NCBI GenBank assembly: GCA_003024785.1
Contig: PUQB01000236.1
Location: 1-64,000, forward strand
Source: Selaginella tamariscina
Taxonomy: Eukaryota; Streptophyta; Lycopodiopsida; Selaginellales; Selaginellaceae
Length of the DNA: 64,000 nucleotides
Reading direction: 5' to 3'
In this document: positions 49,916 to 62,291 of the stretch, piece after piece
Numbering within the stretch: position 1 is the stretch's first letter
How the letters are laid out: each line of letters begins with the position of its first letter
Position numbers and translations under genes: made by a program
The notes under the pieces: model-generated
Seen by the model: the letters and a program-made list of their open reading frames with translations, nothing else
Databases searched by the model: none
What the model was told of the DNA's origin: nothing

Positions 49916-49995
49916 TGTGGTTTGAATTATTATTTTTATCTAGTATATGTATGCATATATACATATACTAGATAAAAATAATATTCAAAACCACA
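49916..49995. repeat. Long near-perfect inverted repeat (about 36-bp arms)
   Basis: Left arm begins TGTGGTTTGAATTATTATTT; the reverse complement of the right arm begins TGTGGTTTTGAATATTATTT. The arms then agree through TTATCTAGTATATGTAT, with a loop of about 6 bases (GCATAT). Differences are two single-base indels. Confidence 0.85.
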
Positions 49996-50074
49996 TAAAA
50001 AAGTCGTGTTTTACATTAAAGGATATTTAAAGGTATGCTGTCTGTATATATCAAAAGTCCACGATTGTGTTGTC

Positions 50075-50107
<33 letters not shown>

Positions 50108-50658
50108 TATATATATAATATATAATATATATAAGTTTGCTTTAGGTGTATAGTTTATTAAGAATTACATCTTGTGACATTCAGACTCGTCTGTGTGTCT
50201 TACCAATTAATTTTACATTGTACATGTTCTTAATTGATGTATATAAATATAATATATGTTTGTGCTTATTGTTGTTAATGATAAACTATACGGCTACTAT
50301 ATGCATATGATATCACACTCATACACACAATAATATATAGATATCCCATTTGTAATATACTATATATATGTATCATATATATACTATACTTTATTATTAA
50401 ACACACACGCACACGCACGCACACACACACACACACACATATATATAGGCAAATGGCTGGAGCTCAAGAGCAAGATGCAGAGATAAGTATTTATATATGT
50501 ATGAAAAGCTCAAACGTTGGCAAAAGTTGACTGGCATTGGTGCTGACTTAGTATATACTTTTTTTACTATAAAAAGTGAATTGTTCTATCCAAACCATTA
50601 TGTATTTTACTTTTTACTAAGATAATTTGTTGAAATACTTAGTTATTTCATATATATA

Positions 50659-50730
<72 letters not shown>

Positions 50731-50854
50731 TATATATAAAGTTATATTCTAACTAATTTTAATTTTTTTCGATATAAATTATAATTTTGATGAATTAATG
50801 AGATGAACCTTAATTTCTTAGGTTCACGAGGAGTGTTTAATATAACAAACTAGT

Positions 50855-51045
50855 ATTTATTTTGATTTTTAGTTTTTTTTTGTATTTTTTAATTTTCGTT
50901 TTCTTGTTTTCTTTTGTTTCTCTTTTTGTTTTTTATTTGTTTTTCTTGTTTTTTGTTTTCGTTTTATTGTTGTTTTTTATTTTAATTTTTTTTAATTTTT
51001 ATTTTTTATTTGTTTTTTTTAATTTGTGTTTTTTTTTTCATGTTA
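50855..51045. repeat. T-rich low-complexity tract
   Basis: Almost only T on the plus strand broken by single G, A or C (TTTTCGTTTTCTTGTTTTC-like). The strand asymmetry creates a spurious open frame of phenylalanine and leucine. Confidence 0.8.
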
Positions 51046-52004
51046 CATTTAAAAGTCTATTACATGTAGGTTGGATAGCTTTATTTAAATAACAAATAAA
51101 TTCATAATGAAATCTATTAATGAGTATGCTTTAGTTTTAAACATAAGTTATAAAAAATTTAGCATTAATTAAAGTTAATATATAAATACTTATTACATTG
51201 CACCATTGTTCTTTTAATATTGATTTTGCATAAGTTACAATCTTTAATAATTAAAAATTATTTTTCAATTTTAATGCTATTATGTATATTGAATTGCAAT
51301 TGCATTTTTATTAAAGAATCATAAATTTTTTGTAATTCATTAAAATTGTACATTATAATGTTTAATAACAATATAATATTTATAATTAAAGTAATCAATC
51401 TTTAAATAAAAAATCTTTTTCATGAAAGTCTCGACATTGTTGAAAAAACGTTAAAAAACGTTATCTTAATAATATTATTATATAATCGTTATTACATATT
51501 TATAATTCAATTTTCTAATAGTGATTATGTTATATATAAGTTAATTGGAATTAAAAGTTTAATAATAACAATAATGTAACATTTCACAATTAAACTTTTA
51601 TTAATTTGTATATGAATTTGCCACATTATTCACTTAAATAGTATTATAAAGTATTTGTGAAAATTCATGAATAATTATTTTTTCATTAATACAGTTACAT
51701 ATGTAACAATGTGTTTAACACATCACTTTTTAAAAGTTTAAAAATCTGCAATTATTTTATGGTTTTATTTATTTATTATTGTGCTCTTTTTATTATTGAT
51801 TCAATCTTTTGTTATTTCTTAAAACATTTTAATTGCTTTCACAAAAACATTTAATTTACACATTTTAATTATCTTTGTAAAACATTTAAATTTACCTTTG
51901 TTTTTAATGAGGTAATGAAGTCATTAAATTTTTTTAAATATAAAACTTTAATATAATTATTCATTCTTCACTGTCATTTACAAGTGTTGTTATTAATATT
52001 AATG

Positions 52005-52260
52005 AGTAAAAAAAATAAAAAACAAAAACTTAATGATTAAAAAGAATTTTATAACACAAATATAAAACTCAAATAAAAATAAGAACTTAATGATTAAAAA
52101 GAATTGTATAATGTAAATGTAAAAACTAAATAAAAATAAAAACCTTAATGATTAAAAAATATTCTGCAATATAAACATAAAAACTTAAATAAAAAATAAA
52201 TTTAATGCTTAAATTTTTTTACAAACAAACATAAAAATTCAAATAAAACCAAAAGTAATA
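52005..52260. repeat. Tandem repeat, about 62-bp unit, four copies
   Basis: Each unit contains ACTTAATGATTAAAAAGAAT or a close variant, then TATAA, then TATAAAAACT and AAATAAAAATAA. Copies begin near 52027, 52084, 52140 and 52200, the last degenerate. Confidence 0.6.
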
Positions 52261-53574
52261 TAAATAGAAAAACTAAATAATAATTCAATATTTTATATAT
52301 GTATCAAAGAGTAAATAATATTAGTATTGAATATAAAGATTTACTATTTATTATTAATGTTATAATTTAAAGTTCTTATTTTTAATTTAATACATAAGAT
52401 TGAATTTAAATGTGATATAAGAAACTAATGTATAAAGTGGTAAACTAATTAATAATATAATTTTATAAGTAATTAAATTTAATTAAAATTATGAAATAAC
52501 TTATATATATTATATATATAAACCTTTAATTCTATATTGGAAATTTCCTTTTAAAGAATTTTATTAATGTAATTCACATTATAATCATGAATCATGTTCA
52601 TAATTACAATTAAACATTGTTATATTAAATGTAAGTGTTTTAAATATATTATTAAATGTAATCGATCAATTTAAGAAAACCAAGTGTAAAAAAATTAAAA
52701 TTAAAAAATTAAAAAGATTTTTCAGTTATAAATATTAATTAATTTAATTATTATATTGTTTCTTTAAATATGTTATAAGTGATAACTTTATTACCCTTAG
52801 ACATTTTTATAAATAAGGATTAGTTCATTATCTTATAAAACATGTATTATAAATAACATTAAGTTTGCATGAACATATATTTATAAATAATAAGCATATT
52901 AAAGATAAAATAATTTATAAAAACTATTTAAAAAGTTTTTAAATAAATTTAAATTTTTTAAATTTTCTCTTTAATCTTTAATGTAATTGTTCAAATGTCT
53001 TTTATGTGTTACATTTCTTTTTAAATCTTTATTATGATGATTTAAATGTAATAAATACCTTCTTTGTGTTTAGAATATACTTTTTTAAAAAAATTCAATT
53101 TATTAAAATATTTAATCAAAAGTGTATTTGTATTATAAATTAAATAATGTTATTAAAAACTAAAAATAAAATGAAGTATAAGGTTTTGATTAAGATTTAA
53201 AAGTGTAATAAATATTTATGTTGATGAATATAATTTATTTTGCATTTGCAAATTGATATTAACATCATTTATTTACTATATGTAAATGTATTAAGAAACT
53301 CTTTTTCACTTTTTCTTCTTTATGAAATCTTTTAATGAATTTATTAGTAAACATTGATAAAGTTTTTACATAACCGTATTATATATATAATTTTATTAAA
53401 ATATTTATTTAGAATTTATTTTCTCATATATGAATCTTAGATAAATTCATATTAATTTATTCATAGTTTAAGGTTTTTTGTCATATGACATTTTATATAA
53501 ATTATGTTAAATGTCAAAACATAATTTATTAATACTTCATCTCATTTAATTAATTCCAAGGTAAATTTTATATT

Positions 53575-53995
53575 AGGGGTCATTCACACCAACCTTTAAC
53601 TTAACTTATTTAAGTTTTAAATAATGAATTTTATTTTTACCAACCCTTAACTTAAGTCTTTAACTGTTAAGTGCGAAGCATTTTCATTAATTCTCTTATC
53701 TTATAAAATAAATAAAGTGCTACAATAACTTAAATTAGTTTTTAAGTGACTTTTGAAGCTCATTTAAAATATTTGATGTGTGTATTCACATATGTGAAAT
53801 TAAGTTAAAAGATTGTATCCTTAATTTAATTTTTAAATTAACATTAAAGATTAGCGTGAATATATTTCACTTACTTAAGGCTTAAATTAAAGTTTGGTGG
53901 AAAAAATTAAATTAAAGTTTGGTGGAAAAAAAAAAAATAACCATAAACCCTCAAGTACACTTAGGTAAATAAGTTAAGGGTTGCCTATAGGCCTT
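53575..53995. mobile_element. Possible MITE with TTAACTTA-type inverted ends
   Basis: Left end AACCTTTAACTTAACTTATT (about 53593) and the reverse complement of the right end AACCCTTAACTTATTTACC (about 53975) are similar. Internal CAACCCTTAACTTAAG at about 53641 repeats the motif. Near the right side a 22-bp unit AAATTAAAGTTTGGTGGAAA is tandemly duplicated (53884-53930). No target-site duplication found by eye. Confidence 0.3.
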
Positions 53996-55250
53996 TTCAT
54001 TCTTAGTATAAATAATAGTAAATTATTAATTTATATGAAAAAAAAATGACCCTACCTCACTTATAATTGAAACTTTTAAATTGATAAAAAAAAATAAGCA
54101 CATAAGATATGTTGTTTTAATTTTATGACATTTGTTCGTCTTATTTAAGAAATAAAATATTACTACAATGAGCGAACCAAAAAATGATATTAAGATTTAA
54201 CGATTTGAAATGCTTTAAAATATCTGAGGTGTTTGAAAGTGTAAACATTTTAATTACACATTCACAAGCTTTATTAAATACCTTTTATACATAATAAGCT
54301 CTTGAGCATAAATATGAAAATGATTAGAATATTTAAAAAAATTTAAATCATTCAATTAGCTTAAGTATTTATCATATTTCTTAGGATCGTCTATTGATAA
54401 TATTTATATATTCTAATTTTCACATCATTGTTATTATTTTAAATAAAACTTAAAATTTAAATATATTTTAGGCTTAACAAGTGGTTAATTGCCTCAACCA
54501 ATCAAAATAAAAAAATTATTTATTTTATCATGGGTTTAGTTTTCTACTTGTTAATTATTTATAATTTATATGGCAATGTAGTGCCTATATGGCTTTTTCG
54601 TGATAGTTAAATAACTAAGTAATTTTGCTTGGTGGTATGGTTACCGGGCATAATTGAATGACATATATCAAAATTAATAAATTAGGTTTTGCTTTTCTTA
54701 ACTTTCAAAAAAATCAATGAAAAACTAAATTAGAACTTTAAAATAAATAACAAACATAAGATTCAATAAAATATCACTAATTTACATGTAAGAATATTAT
54801 ATATATGTATATAGACACAGACATTATTTAATATACTTATTTTGATAAAGAACTTTAGTTGTTACAGATAGTATGCAAATCTCTAAAGAGTCTTTTTTAT
54901 ATAACATAAACACAGATGTGTGTGTGTCTTTCTTTTATAATATTGTTTCATTTATATTCAACATGTATTAATATAAACGATGTAAGTATTGTAAGAATGC
55001 ATAATAATATATAGATTTTTTTCACATATATAAACTAATGTTATACATATATATTTAAATTAAATATATATATAATATTATATATATATATATATATTAT
55101 ATATATGAGAGATTCTTTATAAATAATTAATAAATAATCAAAATGTGAGTATATAATATATATATAGTATTATATTATAAATAATATATTATATATGGAG
55201 TATGTAATAACTGAAAGATCTCTCTCTTAACACACTCACATGTTTGTGTG

Positions 55251-55290
<40 letters not shown>

Positions 55291-55947
55291 ATACATTGTT
55301 ACACACACACACACACATATATATATGTAAAGAGAGACACTAGTAAACTATAATTACTGGTTTTATATAAGAAAATAATAATGAAAATTAGAATTTTAAT
55401 ATATTTTTTTAATTAAAAATACTGAGTAGGTGCACATTTATTACATATGTATGTAATATATATATAAACCTTCTTTGTAATAACTGGTTAAATCAAAGTT
55501 GTGTATTGCTAGTTTATATTTTAATTTAATTAATCATTCTAATGGAAAAGCACAATAAATAATAATAATATAATAGCGTAACATTATTTTAATTTAGCAC
55601 CGGCCAAATAACCACCGGCTAGTGGAAAGTATAATATATTACAACATTATTATTAATTTATCTTAATCTTACATATTCTTAAATGTATATTCTCTAGGCA
55701 TCCTTTCAAAACCGCTTTTATAAAAGCTTCAGATTAATATTACCCTTTTAAAGTCATTATGCGGCATCACATTGATTCCCATTCTGTTGGACCTACTCTA
55801 TACTCTAATCACACATTGCGCCACGTGTAGCAATCTTGTACTAGAGTGGTTCACTTTCCCTCTGCTGCTTTGGATTATGGGAGATACAACCGTACAAGCT
55901 TATCTTCTTGCTTAGCATAAAATGGGGTTACATTTACATATTCTACC

Positions 55948-58682
55948 ATGGCATCGAATGGTAGTAACAGAGACCGTCTACAGCTCTTCCTCCGCAACAT
56001 ACCATTTTCAGCGCGTGCAAGGGAAGTAGTGACGTTCCTCGAGAGTATATCTGGTTCAGGAAGCGTCACCAAGTGTGACATCCAAACCAAACCCAATGGA
56101 GGTGGTTCCAAAGGGTCTGCATTCGTGCACTTCTCTACTCAATCTGCAGCCGAGCTCATTCTCTCCCTCGCCCTCTCCCGCAACCTCTGTCTCGGGTACA
56201 TTCTTCTTTCATTATTTATCTACGAAGTAATGCCTGCGCGTGTGTGTTGTATACAGAGGAAGAGTGTTGAAAGCAGCAGCAAACAACCGAGTCCAACACA
56301 AGCCACAGCACGACAGTACCAATATTGGTAATCTCATAATGTACATTGGGAACTTGGCTGGATCTGGAGATCATATACACTATCTCTGGGAGTCCGGTAA
56401 CGTCGAGGTCGAGTTCCTTTACAACTGCAGGGTGGATCTCATCATAAGTGGAGAAACCAAGTACAAGCTTGAGATCCACCCCCTAGTATTGCTTCCATTG
56501 AGAGTCGTACGCATGGCTCACGAAAATGCCTCGTTTTTCAGGTGTGTGGTGTGTGTGTGTGTTCGCGTGTGCGTGCGTGTGTGTTACATTTGCTATGCAG
56601 CTGTATTATCCGCCTCGCATCTACCAGAAACCCATCCTGAACTACGAGGGCACGGTCTGGGAGGACTTTGTGTATGTAGCTGCAGTCAGTTTCGGTCCGG
56701 AGTGGTCTCGCACAACGGACTTCACTGCAGAGAGAGTCTTTGGACAGGCAGTTGTCCTCTGCCTCGACTTTGGGATGTCGTACGACAGCAACCTCAGGAA
56801 CATCCTTGAGAAGTTCCATGACTATCACCTCGGTGACTATCCACCTCGTTTCAAGCCGATCCATATGAGGAGGGGACAGCCTTACGCTCTCGAACAGGAA
56901 GTGGTGCCTGTCTTGCGTAGCACTGAAGGTTATCAACTTCCTTTGGAGGTCGAGTTTAAGGTAACAATGTGTATGTGTTATTGCTTACGGAACTCCTGAA
57001 CTTGTTCTGTAGGTGAACTACTTGCTTCAGCAAGGGTATAAGTCCAGCTTGTGTAACTTCTGAGTTTTTTGGGCTGCTGTTCACAAGCTCAGTAGAGCGC
57101 TCCTTGACGGCGTTGAGAAAGTTTGAGATCAAGCAGACCACTTGTTTGGATCCCACAAACAAGCTTAAGGTGTGTGTGTAGCGTGTGTGTGCGCGTGTGT
57201 GTACTTGATATTATACACAGGATTTCTTGAGGAGAAACAACAGAAGAAGTGGAAGGTACCTTGGGAATATTGTGGCAGAGGAAGGGCAAATGTATGTCAA
57301 ACGTCTAATTATTACTCCATCCAAAGCATACTTCTTTGGGCCAGAACTAGAGGTTTGTCATTCACTATACATATATGAGATAATGAAAGATAAAACACAG
57401 GTCTCCAACCGGGTAACAAGGAATTTCCCACAAGATTGATAATTTCCTCCGGTGACCTTCACTGAAGAGGATTACGACAGGCTCACTTCATGTGCACTTC
57501 AAGGTGCAAGAGGTGAATCTCACTCAGCTGTTTACGATCGAGCTATGAAGGTTCTCTCTCTCACACACACACACGCACACATACACACACACACACACGT
57601 TTTACTTCATGAAAGGTGCTCAACGAAGGTGTAGAGTTTGCTGGGAGGAAGTTCCAGTTCCTTGCATTCTCATCGAGCCAGCTCCGGGAGAACTCGGTAT
57701 GGATGTTTGCTAATGACGAAGAACTAACAGCCGACCAAATAAGGAGATGGATGGGAGAGTTCATGGCGATAAGGAACGTGGCCAAATGTGCAGCTCGAAT
57801 GGGTCAGAGCTTCTCCTCGTCGACTCACACACTCCACGTCGCCCAACACGAATTCTACCGTTTAAACGATATCGAGAGGCATTATAAAGATGGAAAGTAT
57901 TGCTTCTCCGATGGCATAGGGAAGATCTCAAAGGCATTTGCCAAAGAAGTGTCTTCCAAATGCCGAGCAAGTTGTGTCCCTTCAGCGTTTCAAATACGAT
58001 ACGGTGGATAAGGAGTTGTTGCCGTGGATCCTACTTCGCCTTTCAAGCTTTCTCTCCGCCCCAGCATGTCAAAGTTCCCGTCCTCGCGACGTATACTAAC
58101 TTAACACTTATATTAATCATTAATCGTATTACTAACTTAACTATAGTGGGCTGGATGTGTTACAATGGACCCGGTACATCCCATGCTACCTGAACCGTGA
58201 GATCATCATGCTCCTCTCGACATTGGGTATCCCAGACAGTGTATTTGAGCGAATGCAGGAGCAGGTGGTCGAGAAGCTGGATCTCATGCTTTGTGATGAA
58301 GTTATAGCCCAAGAGGTTAAACGCTTGCGTGCGTGTGTGTATGTGTGTGTGTTGAGATGCGTATATTCAGGTTCTTCGGACTCTGTACGCCGGTGAAAGT
58401 CACAGGCTTATACTGTCAATGCTACAGGCAGGGTATGATCCGGCAATGGAACCATTCTTGAGTAGCTTGTTGCAAGCTTTCAGAGCTTGCCATCTCTTGT
58501 TGCTTCAGACAAAGTCTAAAATCATTGTTCCCAAGGGAAGATGCCTCATGGGGTGTCTGGATGAGCTTAGAGTTCTTCAGTATGGAGAGTGCTTCGTTCA
58601 ACTCTCTCCACCACCAGGTGTGTCCTCCCTCTCTCCTCTCTCACACACACACACGTTGTCTGACAGGGAGCGAGTACTACCA

Positions 58683-58739
<57 letters not shown>

Positions 58740-59962
58740 GTTTGGCAGGGAGCGAGTACTACCTTCTGGAAGAGCAAGTTCATTACGATAGGGGAGTTAC
58801 GGGGAGTGACAAAGCCTTCGTGTTGGAAGGACGCGTTGTAGTTGCAAAGAATCCATGTCTTCACCCAGGGGATGTTCTGGTACTTCGAGCTATAGATGTT
58901 CCCGAGCTACACCACATGGTTGATTGTGTTGTTTTCCCACAGCAAGGACCAAGGTAGAGAGTTTAGAGTTTAAGAAAACACATAGTTAACATGATATGAC
59001 ACTGCAGACCGCACCCAAACGAGTGCTCAGGAGGTGATTTAGATGGGGACTTGTACTTTGTTAGTTGGGACAAAGACCTTATTCCTCACTCGAGAGCTGA
59101 GCCGATGAACTACGAGGCTGCCAAGGCCGTGGAGCTTGACCATTCTGTCACCCTTCAGGTACGTTCTCAATCTACACACACATATGTAAATATGTGTATA
59201 CATATGCAGGAAATCACCAAGTTCTTCCGTACATGACAAGTGGCAACCTCGGGATGATAGCAAACTCTCACCTGGCCCTTGGAGATGCATCAAAGATGCA
59301 GGCAAATGATCCGAAGTGTATGGACTTAGCAAACTCTTTTCTATAGCAGTTGATTTCCCAAAGACTGGTGTTCCTGCAAGTATCCCTCCGGAAGCTCCGA
59401 GCTCGGACATTCCCGACTTCATGGAGAAAGAAGACAAACCATCGTACAAATCCGAGCGGATCATCGGGAAGCTGTATAGATCTGTTAAGGACCATAGCTT
59501 CCAGGGACGTGTGGAGCTCCCTTACTCGCGAGAATTCGATGAGGATCTCGTCGTGGATGGCTATGAGAGGCATGTGCAGGAAGCGATGTTTCACAAGGAA
59601 TGCTACAATGAGAAGCTTGTGGGTCTTCTGAATCACTATAACGTGACTGAAGCGGAGATTATGAGTGGTAACATCCGCAGCCTGTCGAGATACTACAGAG
59701 GAGGCAGCAGGACGCCAAGGACCGAGTTGTTCTTGCCGCTAAGGCGCTGGTGAAGGAGGCGAGGGGATGGTTCGATGAGGGCGAGGAGACCGGCGAGGAT
59801 ATGTACGCCAAGGCATCAGCGTGGTACCATGTTACATGATCCTCATATAAGATCCACAATCAGTCGCGAAGAGCAGCTCTAAGCTTCCCTTGGGTCGTCC
59901 ATGATCGGCTGTTGCACATCAAACGCCGGAAGAGACGACTGGGTTTGACTGTCTTGAGTTGA
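55948..59962 (+). CDS. RNA-dependent RNA polymerase, plant RDR1/2/6 type
   Basis: Copies aberrant or viral RNA into double-stranded RNA for siRNA production. Start ATG 55948 (MASNGSNRDRLQLFLRNIPF), an RRM-like N-terminus as in RDR1/2/6. Middle exons include LNYEGTVWEDFVYVAAVSFG (about 56640), EFAGRKFQFLAFSSSQLREN (about 57630) and YCFSDGIGKISKAFAKEV (about 57895). The catalytic motif GGDLDGDLYFVSWDKDLIP is at about 59032-59088; DLDGD (not DFDGD) places it outside the RDR3-5 group. The end has ASAWYHVT and LSFPWVVHDRLLHIKRRK with stop at 59960-59962. Introns are short and often start with a GT microsatellite run. Frame changes at about 57055, 58010, 59235, 59705, 59840 and 59875. RDR1, 2 and 6 cannot be separated by eye. 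Confidence 0.88.
58617..58762 (+). repeat. Tandemly duplicated microsatellite plus 3' splice site in RDR
   Basis: The block (AC)n-CGTTGT-TGACAG-GGAGCGAGTACTACC occurs at about 58641-58681 and again at about 58706-58763 (CGTTGTTTGGCAG then GGAGCGAGTACTACC). A (TC)n-(AC)n tract separates them. The second copy continues into real exon sequence (LLEEQVHYDRG). Confidence 0.8.
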
Positions 59963-60120
59963 CTGTAGTTGACTGTATACAAGCATATGCCAAATAATAT
60001 TCCATGTTATATTTAAACGTCTGGCGGCCAAATATATCTACACACGCTCTATAAGGAGATTATATCCATTATATATGTAATACACATAAATAGGTTTAGG
60101 GTTTCTTGTAAGTATCAAAA

Positions 60121-62291
60121 ATGCAAGAAGAGATGAAGAAAGATAAATGGGGATATTTGGTTCACACTAACTCGGATGAGTGTATCAAATTTCTGAATGA
60201 ATTTTATCAACAGGTGTGTAATTATATTTATATATATTGTATATAACACAGTTAATTACAGGTCTGTAATTATATTTATATATAACACAGTTAATTATAG
60301 GTGTTGAATTATGGATCCAGGAAGAAGATAATTCTTCAAGCAGTGCAGGAAGATGAGAATTGTGTTCTAGCAAACTCTCTTGCAGCTTGGTATATGCAGC
60401 TGGATCCTGCAACTACCAAACAATATCTGCATCAATCCAAGCTATATGCGGTACTATAATCAATTATATGAAGCATGAACACACGCACACACATACACAC
60501 GTCCTAATATATACACACACATTAGGACAAGGCCACCGACTACGAGCGTTTAGTTTCTAAAGCTTTGGAGACAACCTCGGAGGACTCCTTTGATAAAGCC
60601 CTCTCTGTTCATTCCGAGGTAATGAATATGCACCCATATATATATAATATATATAATATATATATATATATTTATATATTCCCCAGATACTGGAAAAGTT
60701 TCCTCGCGATTTAGTGTCACTGAAACGAGCTCAAGTGCTTGCTTTCGCCAGGGGCAGGTCAGATATGATGCTCAAATTTGCCTCTCAAGTAAGTGATATA
60801 AAGTTTGTGTATTGTATGTGTATTTACTTACATATATAACGATGCATTGCAGGCGTTGCACGAGAATATTGAAAGCCCGTATATGTATGGGATGATGGCT
60901 TTTGCACTGGTTGAACAGGGTAGAACGGAAGAAGCCGATACTGCAGCAAGAAAAGCCCTCTCTATTGAAAAGAACGATGTCTGGGCTCAACATGCGGTGC
61001 GCACTTTTACCATTCACAGGCACGGAACCTGTGTTTGCCTCCTTACACACGCATATGCATATATATGTGTGTATGGTCGTATGTGCATACATATAGCGAT
61101 AATATGTATGCGACTCTTAGTTGGTTTTGTGTTTCAGATGTGTCACGTCCTTCAGGAAAAACAACAGTTTAAGGAGGCTATTAAGTTTATGGAGTGTAAT
61201 GCAGAGTCCTGGGAAGATTGTGGATCCTTCTTGTAAGTACACGCACGCACGCACGCGTTTTGTTAATGTGTTGTTTACAGGTATAGTCATCACTGGTGGC
61301 ATTTGGCTATATGTCATTTAGAATCTGAAGAAAAGAGTTCACTTGAAAATGCCTTGAGAATTTTGATATGCGGATATGGGGTGATCGTGAACGAGATGAG
61401 AAGGACCTGTTTCCGGTAATTTCACTCTGTGTGTGTGTGCGCGCGTCGTGTGTACGTGATGGTATATATATGTATATGCAGGTTAGCCTTAATGCTCTTG
61501 GACTGCTCCTGTGTGTTGAAGTTAAAGGATATGGAGAGTGCATCAATGAGAGAGTTCTTGAAGTTGCTAAGCAGTTTACAGATGAGGTATTTGTTGTATG
61601 TCTTGACAACACACGCGCACACACACACGCTCCTTGTTTATTACAGGCCAAATGGCATCAGGAATGGCTACTTGATCTTTTAGTCATCTGGTCGCTAGCA
61701 CGATGCTCGTATTATGTAGAAGCCAAGAGATTAATCTCTAATCTGAGAGAGAGGTACAATTAATTACGTTATATATACTATACATATGTTTAAATAATAA
61801 CTAAATCCAAATGTTATGCAGAGTTCATGTACTTGGTAGCAGTGATCAAATTCATGAAACTATACTCTCGGTAAATAACAACTAACTTTACACACACACA
61901 CACATGTCACACATCATAAATGTATGCTTTTACGTGTAGCTTGCATGTGCATTATACGAGTATGGATCAGGAAATGAAGAGGTTGTGTCATCGCTTTTAG
62001 GATCGTCATTCAATGCTCGTGAGTTGAAGGTAAGAAAGGGCTTTCTTTGTCCTTCATCTGATATAATTCAAATATATTGAGTTGCATTGGGGCCACTGCA
62101 AGATCTCTCTCTCTCTCTCTCTCTCTCCAACCTTACACATGCATATGTGTTGTGTGTGTGTGTGTGTGATGCCCATGCATGAAAGAGTTTTATGAAATTA
62201 TTGACAGGTGATTGGAGCATCAAATGAGCAAATGAGAGTTTTTGGACAGATATGGTCTGAAACTACAGGTAAAACCAGCAAACTAAATTGA
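60121..62291 (+). CDS. TTC38-like tetratricopeptide repeat protein, 3' end uncertain
   Basis: Start ATG 60121 (MQEEMKKDKWGYLVHTNSDE). Exons encode ILQAVQEDENCVLANSLAAW, LSVHSEILEKFPRDLVSLKR, YMYGMMAFALVEQGRTEEAD, KNDVWAQHA plus MCHVLQEKQQFKEAIKFME, SHHWWHLAICHLES, and LACALYEYGSGNEEVVSSLL. The helix pairs with WAQHAxxHVLQ and HWWHLAxCHLE are typical of TTC38, a cytosolic TPR protein of unknown molecular role. The last recognised exon ends at 62268 with a GT donor; reading through gives a stop at 62289-62291. TTC38 proteins usually continue, so either a long last intron runs past the window or the gene is truncated. Intron splices are clean, with few frame problems. Confidence 0.75.

Larger units (their letters stand above)
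48640..55940. other. Gene-poor AT-rich region
   Basis: About 7.3 kb with no recognisable gene on either strand. It contains (TA)n tracts (about 50077-50125, 50650-50741 and 55255-55280), a long hairpin at 49916-49995, a T-rich tract at 50855-51045, a 62-bp-unit tandem repeat at 52005-52260, and a possible MITE at about 53575-53995. Confidence 0.6.

Noticed and set aside
50862..51092. Open frame rich in F and L resembling a membrane protein
   Set aside because: Produced by a T-rich low-complexity tract with no other coding sign.
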